NCBI RefSeq assembly: GCF_964340395.1 | Contig: NC_135565.1 | Span: 3,295,142 to 3,359,141 of the forward strand | Reading direction: 5' to 3' | Source of the DNA: Glandiceps talaboti | Taxonomy: Eukaryota > Hemichordata > Enteropneusta > Spengelidae | Length of the DNA: 64,000 bases | The notes under the pieces: model-generated | Seen by the model: only the letters and a program-made list of their open reading frames with translations | Database searches by the model: none | Told to the model about the DNA's origin: nothing | Program-made: the position numbers and the translations under genes | In this document: one piece after another, positions 57,355-64,000 of the stretch | Numbering within the stretch: position 1 is the first letter of the stretch | Layout of the letters: each line of letters opens with the position of its first letter

Positions 57355-57462
57355 TAACTGAGAGAGAGCGAAAGAGAGGGGGAGGGAGGGAGGGAGAGAG
57401 GGGGGACGGACGGACGGAGTGAGAGAGAGAGAGAGAGAGAGAAAGAAGAAGAAGAAGAAAGA
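57355..57462. repeat. Purine-rich (GA/GGA) tract
   Basis: GAGA, GGGA and GAA runs. 57463-58130 shows no gene. Confidence 0.85.
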
Positions 57463-58134
57463 AGCAAAGGGGTTGATTACTAATGGGAAGAAAATAAATA
57501 CTGATAACGATCACCATGAGAAACGAGGAACGCCTTGTAAGAAACCACTTACCTTAGGATCAGCTAACCCAAGAAAATAGAATGCGTGTGGAGAGAAAAC
57601 GATGTGGACAGAAGTTTTATAGCTCTTCGTGTATCGAAACGAAATACCTGGGGACCGAAACAGCACATTTATAGCGACAAACGCTTCACAGCTAATTGTT
57701 GAAAATAAGATAATTCAGCCAGTTTCCATGGCACTCTGATGAAATAATGTTGTCAAGGAAACGGGAGTCATACATTTGACTCGTGATACAAGGTGTTATC
57801 AATCACACGTCACGCTTTTCTCCTCTAAGGACAATGAGACATTTATATACGTACCTTTATATTCGACCAGGGCACTGAAATTTAAAACTAATTATCTGCA
57901 GATATAAATATGAAATGTGCCCATTAGTTTCAATGATGTTAGTCACGACTCGGAATTCTAATACTCGACCAACTAATTTGTGTGTTAGGCCTTGGAGGGG
58001 AATCAATGCAGCTGGGACGTGTGGCCTATTCGTATGATATCACAAATGATATCACAATAGTTTGTATTCTAAAAAAAGGAATGCCATGTTTCGTGTCTGT
58101 CATAACTCTGGCGTACAAAAGAACGTTTTACCTA

Positions 58135-58198
58135 GTACGGGTGGGATTCGAACCAGCGTCCATTGGAACTTAAGTCCAACGCCGCTCGGCCACCGCAC
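58135..58198 (-). pseudogene. tRNA-Leu(UAA)-like sequence, shortened
   Basis: On the minus strand GTGCGGTGGCCGAGCGGC gives an acceptor/D-arm start. TTGGA-CTTAAGT-TCCAA is a perfect anticodon stem-loop with anticodon UAA, then GGTTCGAATCCC. Ends pair as GTGCGG with CCGTAC, including one G-T pair. The D loop and the long variable arm expected of tRNA-Leu are largely missing and the T stem has mismatches, leaving 64 bases. Probably a pseudogene or tRNA-derived repeat head. Confidence 0.6.
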
Positions 58199-58749
58199 TA
58201 TATACTTAAAAGAGAAAATATTCAGAGAGTTGATAAATATTCAGATAGCTTATAGTTTAGACATAAGTTGAGACGTGTAGTCATTCTATTGTTGTCTACA
58301 TGTATGTGGGCATAATGCAACTGTCTTGAAATAGTAAATTCAAGTAATAACCGTAACTATGACGACGATATAAAATCTAAGGCCATAGTAACCATGGGCT
58401 AGCCTTCTGTCTCATTAGAATTCCTCTTTACCCTGATGGAACATGAGAAAATTAAACCAAATTATCAGCGAGGAACTTGATATCAAACTAACATCAACAT
58501 GTTTGAATTGTTGCTTTCTGGGTTACGGTACGGAGCAATTAAATCAAGAAAAATGTTGTTGATTTTTAATATGTGCTCAGTTTTTACACCTTGGCAGAGT
58601 TGAGATGGTTAAAAACTGCATCATCAATTATTGTAGTGGTCTGTAATACCTCTCTGTCGATAAGAGGAAACTGACTTCAAAATAAAGATATGATGAGAAC
58701 CAAAATGTAGTGTAGAATTCACACGTTGGCCCATCATTTCCTGGAGTCA

Positions 58750-58801
58750 CGTTTGTTTGTTTGTTTGTTTGTTTGTTTGTTTGTTTGTTTGTTTGTTTGT
58801 G
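58750..58801. repeat. (GTTT)n microsatellite
   Basis: Tetranucleotide array; flanks 58200-58750 show no gene. Confidence 0.9.
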
Positions 58802-58929
58802 TTTTGTGTTTGGCATACTACGTACCTAAGAGCTTTAAAAGCCTCCAAGGGTGAAACGGCTGTCACAAGATATTTGTCCGCTTCGATTAACTTTCAAATT
58901 TAGCAAATGAACATTCTTAGAAAAGCTGA

Positions 58930-59790
58930 TAGTTGTGATCAATCTGCCCAATGGTTGTGATCGATCTGCTTATTGATTGTGATCGATCTGTCTAATGGTT
59001 GTGATCGATCTGCTTATTGATTGTGATCGATCTGCCCAATGGTTGTGATCGATCTGCCTAATGGTTGTGATCAATCTGCCTAATGGTTGTGATCGATCTG
59101 CCTATTGATTGTGATAGATCTGCTTATTGATTGTGATCGATCTGCCTATAGATTGTGATCGATCTGCCTAATGGTTGTGATCAGTCTGCCTAATGGTTGT
59201 GATCAGTCTGCCTAATGGTTGTGATCGATCTGCCTATTGATTGTGATAGATCTGCTTATTGATTGTGATAGATCTGTCTAATGGTTGTGATCGATCTGCC
59301 TAATGGTTGTGATCAATCTGCTTATTGATTGTGATCAATTTGCCTAATGGTTGTGATCGATCAGCTTATTGATTGTGATAGATCTGTCTAATGGTTGCGA
59401 TCGATCTGCCTAATGGTTGTGATCAATCTGCCTATAGATTGTGATCGATCTGTCTAATGGTTGTGATCGATCTGCCTAATGGTTGTGATCAATCTGCCTA
59501 ATGGTTGTGATCAATTTGCCTAATGGATGTGATCGATCTGCCTAATGATTGTGATCGATCTGCCTATAGATTGTGATCGATCTGCCTAATGATTGTGATC
59601 GATCTGCCTATAGATTGTGATCGATCTGCCTAATGATTGTGATCGATCTACCTATAGATTGTGATAGATCTGTCTAATGGTTGTGATAGATCTGTCTAAT
59701 GGTTGTGATAGATCTGCCTAATGGTTGTGATAGATCTGCCTAATGGTTGTGATCGATCTGCCTAAATAGTTGATCACAATCATTAGGCAA
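58930..59790. repeat. 22-bp satellite, about 38 units
   Basis: Unit ggttgtgatcgatctgccta plus at, in variants with attg, atag, tagatc or aatctg. Most units keep the GATCGATC palindrome. The array ends with one inverted unit (about 59770-59790). Confidence 0.95.
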
Positions 59791-59852
59791 TCATTTGCAC
59801 TGTTAAAAAACACCCCCTCTCCCGTTTACTGAACCACTTTTAAAAACATCCC

Positions 59853-60058
59853 TATAGTGTAGTGTAGTGTAGTGTAGTGTAGTGTAGTGTAGTGTAGTGT
59901 AGTGTAGTGTAGTGTAGTGTAGTGTAATGTAGTGTAATATAGTATAGTATAATGTAGTATAGTGTACTGTAGTGTAGTGTAATGTAGTGTAATGTAATGT
60001 AGTGTAATGTAGTGTAGTGTAGTGTAGTGTAGCGTAGGGTAGAGTAGCGTAGTGTAGT
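59853..60058. repeat. (GTAGT)n pentanucleotide array
   Basis: Five-base units with drift. Confidence 0.95.
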
Positions 60059-60298
60059 GGTGAAGAGGTTCACGATAGCTAAAATAAATACATGGCCTGA
60101 TTGTCATAGAATTTCGTATACACATTTATTACAGTTGCCTCAAATGCTGCTTATAATTTTGACAAAGTTTGTGCATATTAATTAGCAAAATGAATGGAAT
60201 AGTGTGTTTTCACCAATGACTTACTGTTTACGACAATAACCTCGTTCGAGGCATTTATATTGAAATGTATACATCAGACATGTATGAATGGTAACGAT

Positions 60299-60385
60299 CT
60301 GAACAACATTACGAACTGACTGATCGCTAACAACATTACGAACTGACTGATCGCTAACAACATTACGAACTGACTGATCGCTAAC
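60299..60385. repeat. 27-bp tandem repeat, three units
   Basis: gaactgactgatcgctaaca plus acattac repeated. 60386-61150 shows no gene I can support. Confidence 0.85.
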
Positions 60386-61165
60386 AATATATCTCCAATA
60401 AAACTATCTGCAAATGCAGATGTTTAGATTTGTCACGGTGCAATCATAACTTTTTACATCAACTATCATTTAATTGATTTTAAAACACAACATTTCTCAG
60501 ATAAACTGAATGTGTACAATTTCACTCTGGCCACAACTGGCTATTTGTCTGAGGTTTTAGAAACAGGTGTTCAAAATAACTGTTTTACCTCCTAATATCG
60601 TTGTCACACACTGAACACTGCAAGCAGGCAACTTTTCGAAACTAACATCACTACAGTAATAGTACTTATATTAGGCTTGTAACGATATGAAATATGCCAT
60701 AGAATTTCAAACGTTAGGGTTAACTTTATTTATGTAATTCAGTTTGCATTATCAATGCCATCTCTGCTTTCTTCGTAACATAGGTATTCAGCCTGCGTCC
60801 AAAACGACTCGACTAATTTATGCACCAGTATTTGCAGGCTTTTTTTTCAAAATGTTTGTCAATGAATGAACTATAGACCCGTAAAACTCTGCTTTCTGTG
60901 AATTTCTATATAGTTACGTTGATGTGAAAAGTGAACGACTTACAGTATAAAATTTACATAACTACTAAGTGACTGAATGAAGAAGACAACTTACTAAAGT
61001 TTGTTCTCTGTGTTGGAACCTGAAAAGTTTCATTTACCTTTTTAAAAAGTAACTCAACAAAGACAGATCTTGGTAAATTGTTGACTAGAGGTAGGCAGGC
61101 AGGAATGAATTAATCTGATGTAACATGACGTAGTTCTTAAAATCCAATAATTAGTTACATTTTAC

Positions 61166-61429
61166 TTGTTAGATATTGAAGGGAATAAAACTAGTTTTAA
61201 GAGACATATTAGATTGCACCATGCAGAATATTCAGAACAGACGGACTACTTTCTTTACGGAGAATGTAAACGACTTAAACATCAGGAGAGACCATCAAAT
61301 ACAAATCAGCTTTATGTGATAATGTTGATTTTCAAAATAATCCTCGCTACTTCGATCGATAACGCAACTGTGGTGATAATCCCATTGACAAATACTTTCA
61401 ATTCTCAAAGGAATTCGACAACAAAATAA
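61166..61429 (+). other. Short open frame with a partial zinc-finger-like pattern
   Basis: The frame holds SFKRHIRLHHAEY, which has the F-x-x-H-x(3-4)-H spacing of the second half of a C2H2 finger, but no upstream Cys pair is visible. An acceptor-like ttttacttgttag lies just before it. Not enough to call a gene; 61430-62590 also shows nothing supportable. Confidence 0.2.
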
Positions 61430-62609
61430 TCTTGGCATATATGTGTTATTTTATTAATATTCTATTATTATTCTAACTTTCATTATTTATGTATTAAATA
61501 GTTACTATCGTATAAGACCTATCCAGTCCAAACTTTAGTGAACCTTTTTAAGAAAATATATGAATTTGTTGTGATAGTGCAAATTGGATTTTCATTTTTT
61601 ATAAATCTTACGCCGACCTTCGACAAATTAAAAGAAACCCTGTTTCGTAATGTGAATAGAGATAAGGTTATCATGAATAATAAATATCTTACAGTGAAAA
61701 GTAACACTCTCGTATTTTTATATATTGGGACTTGAATTATGGTTTTGTGATAGCAAAGCTTTTAAAGGGTTTGTCATTGAATTCAGAGTTGAGAAGAAAT
61801 CGCCATTTGATGTCCCTAAGGACTGTAATCGTTTTTATACCTCGACGTCTTATTAGGATGACCCTGGTTTATTCTTCTGTTTCTCATTACCCGACGACAC
61901 AAGTTTTCAGCTCCGACATCAAAAATAAAAAGAATTATTTTCGCCCACCTCTAAATTTTTGGCGAAACAACTGGAAAGAATAAGCAAGTTTCTGGACTGT
62001 CGACATCATCTACAGTCATGTCAGCGACGACACTTGTTCATGAACAGAGCATTTCTTTCAAGACGAAAGTTATTCAAGTAGGAAGGCTGACAACATGCCA
62101 ATTGTGTAGAGAAGCTGGAAAAGGGCTTGTTACCAGGAATCCAATAAAAAGAAGATAGAGAGGAGGAAAAGGAGAGGCAGAGAAACATGATTATTTTGAA
62201 TATTGTTTTTTTAATTTTTTTTTTAAATAGACCGACCGGCCGACCGACTGACCTATAGTTTCCATTAAAAAGTAACGAGAAACGTAAAATAAATAAATAG
62301 GGTCACCCTTAGCAACAAGCGAAGAGTGTTTTTGTGATATGCTTGATAACAAATCCTTCTGTTGTATTATTTCATCAAACACACCGTGCTGCTGTGTTAC
62401 AGATTTTCACCCAAATCACTGTTGAAAGGGCCCGACATTAAATAATGATGGCCAAGTCACATATAAGCTTATCTCCAAATGAAAGACATTGTCGAATTTG
62501 AACGTTTGTCTTCGTTCGAAACTCGAAAAGAAAATCGAAATATTTGTATCACCGTTTTACTTTATAAGTATGCCAGGGGTACTATTTTTTGCTAGGCCCT
62601 TCTTGCCAC

Positions 62610-62764
62610 GATATACTCTATACTATATATTATACTATATATACTCTATACTATGTATACTTTATATACTCTATACTCTATATATACACTATATACTCTA
62701 TATACCCTATATACTATATACCCTATATATACTATTACTATGTATACCCTATATACTATATATA

Positions 62765-62831
<67 letters not shown>
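62610..62831. repeat. TATAC-rich repeats and (TA)n
   Basis: Irregular ctatatac units pass into a pure (TA)n tract from about 62765. Confidence 0.9.
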
Positions 62832-62834
<3 letters not shown>

Positions 62835-62904
62835 GACTGGGTGTTGATATATCCACATAAATGTTGATATAACCACATAAATGTGCTCAATACGGTTAGT
62901 AGAG

Positions 62905-62978
62905 CGAATTATATACCCTGATGAGTGAGGAATACACACCTCACGAAACAGTTCTGTAGGGTCAGTAGCATGTAATTT
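62905..62978 (+). ncRNA. Hammerhead-ribozyme-like motif between two (TA)n tracts
   Basis: Core CTGATGA (62918-62924) and GAAA (62945-62948) are perfect. Stem II is six Watson-Crick pairs (GTGAGG with CCTCAC) with an eight-base loop. Stem III is ACAG with CTGT over a two-base loop, and the predicted cut follows A62958 (GTA). Stem I begins with two G-C pairs next to the core, then an internal loop, then AATTA paired with TAATT (62907-62911, 62973-62977). Short stem III resembles retroelement-associated hammerheads. Activity untested. Confidence 0.65.
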
Positions 62979-62996
62979 TGTTCATATTTTCAAAAC

Positions 62997-63000
<4 letters not shown>

Positions 63001-63061
<61 letters not shown>
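63001..63061. repeat. (TA)n tract
   Basis: Pure TA run right of the hammerhead-like motif. 63062-63450 shows no gene. Confidence 0.95.
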
Positions 63062-63062
<1 letters not shown>

Positions 63063-63451
63063 TATATACTATATACTATATACTCTGTGTGAGACAAAAT
63101 TCCAAGTACGAACGTCTCACTTTACAAGAATCTTAGATTTGCAAATATTACCCTCAGTGTAAGTTTTGAAACTACTATTTTGTTACTGTAGTATCATTTT
63201 TCGATCAGACATCCACAGTATATTCTCTGAAAATCACTGGGCTAAAGTTTGACGGTCGGAAATGATTGTCACAATTATTGCAGCTATCTTAGCGAGCGAT
63301 CATCACAGAATACAAGAATAAATGTCGTAGACTAAAATGTATTATACAACTGATGGTCGGAAAGTTTGTTGCATTGGAAAAAAAACTACGGGATTCGACT
63401 GCGGCAGAATTCCTGGGTAACTTAAACAAATAAAAAAAAGTACCGATCATC

Positions 63452-63842
63452 AGGCCTTAGACGTAATAAAAAAAAATTTGTGTGGTTCCGATTACGCTCA
63501 ATTTTAGAAGAGGTGGGGTAGGTAGATTTTTTATTTTATTATGTTGTATTTTTCATGTGTGAGTGTCTAATTCAAGTTTTCCATTGTTTTCCAAATGGTC
63601 TCTGTGTTGTTTATTTCTTCCTATCAGATGTACAGCCATTACAGATTTGAAGTCTACAACAGTTTTATATTGTCTTTTTAAGTTAATGTCAGTTTCCGCA
63701 TCCACTATTTCTGGCGAGACTTCATAATTTTCTCAATTTTATTATTTTTTTGTCGAATATGTAAAAAAAAAATAGGATTGGCAGCAAAAGACTAGGTGGG
63801 GTCGGGTAACCAGAACCAAACAATTATTTTTTTAGGTCTTAC
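63452..63842 (+). mobile_element. MITE-like element, GGTTCCGATTA family, copy d
   Basis: Starts near ggccttagacgtaat with ggttccgattacgctc, continues through sequence parallel to copy b (gttaatgtcagtttccgc) and ends ttttttaggtcttac. Another copy in the same orientation starts at once (63843) and runs off the window. Confidence 0.6.
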
Positions 63843-64000
63843 AAAAAAAAATGTGTGGTTCCGATTCCGCTCAATTATAGAATAGGTTATGGGAAGCCGT
63901 TCAGGCCAAAAGTATTATTTTATTTTAGCTATAGTATTTTATATTTTTCGTACTTACAAACTAATTTTAACCGTTTATGTACTTTTATTCCATGGTTACA
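63843..64000 (+). mobile_element. MITE-like element, start of copy e (truncated by window end)
   Basis: Repeats the left terminus, atgtgtggttccgattccgc, directly after copy d. After about 63920 it no longer resembles the family. Confidence 0.45.

Overview
This window is nuclear DNA from an animal, most likely a marine invertebrate. The grounds are spliceosomal exons with GT/AG borders in long AT-rich introns, very dense microsatellites and minisatellites, a class A GPCR, secreted-type polyamine oxidases, and LINE, Penelope-like and DNA-transposon relics. The species cannot be named from the sequence. There is no operon, plasmid, phage or CRISPR content.

Layout. 0.3-3.0 kb holds a few exons of one or two partial genes, one pair looking like a thioredoxin-fold segment. 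6.0-28.5 kb holds the most striking feature: one inferred 23-exon gene encoding about 1,508 residues, built from ten tandem two-exon modules. A Lys/Glu-rich exon (type C, about 101 aa, or type A, which carries a TFFRRLFSP box) alternates with a 31-32 aa exon (type B). All these exons are phase 0-0, so modules can be gained or lost without breaking the frame. The seven C copies are all open, and one pair of modules (about 3.1 kb) has been duplicated so recently that the encoded peptides are identical. The gene ends in a 42-residue Asp run and a short terminal exon.

28.5-35.9 kb is mostly repeats: a foldback element, a MITE with target duplication, a 28-bp satellite and a 1.06-kb TIR element. 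35.9-46.2 kb carries two single-exon, secreted-type flavin polyamine oxidase genes pointing away from each other. Between them lie two TIR elements with an internal tRNA-like box A/box B segment, a LINE reverse-transcriptase relic, and a 206-bp-arm palindrome whose arms each carry a hammerhead-ribozyme-like fold. 46.2-54.5 kb holds a 35-bp satellite, a 2.1-kb hAT-like element, a decayed Penelope-like element and LINE 3' ends. 55.1-56.1 kb is a single-exon rhodopsin-type GPCR on the minus strand. The remainder is satellites, a damaged tRNA-Leu-like sequence, a second hammerhead-like motif between two (TA)n tracts, and MITE copies.

How the genes relate: the two oxidases are probably paralogues acting on extracellular or secretory-pathway polyamines. 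The GPCR and the modular acidic protein have no evident functional link to them. All exon models come from splice signals and reading-frame continuity; no transcript evidence was available.
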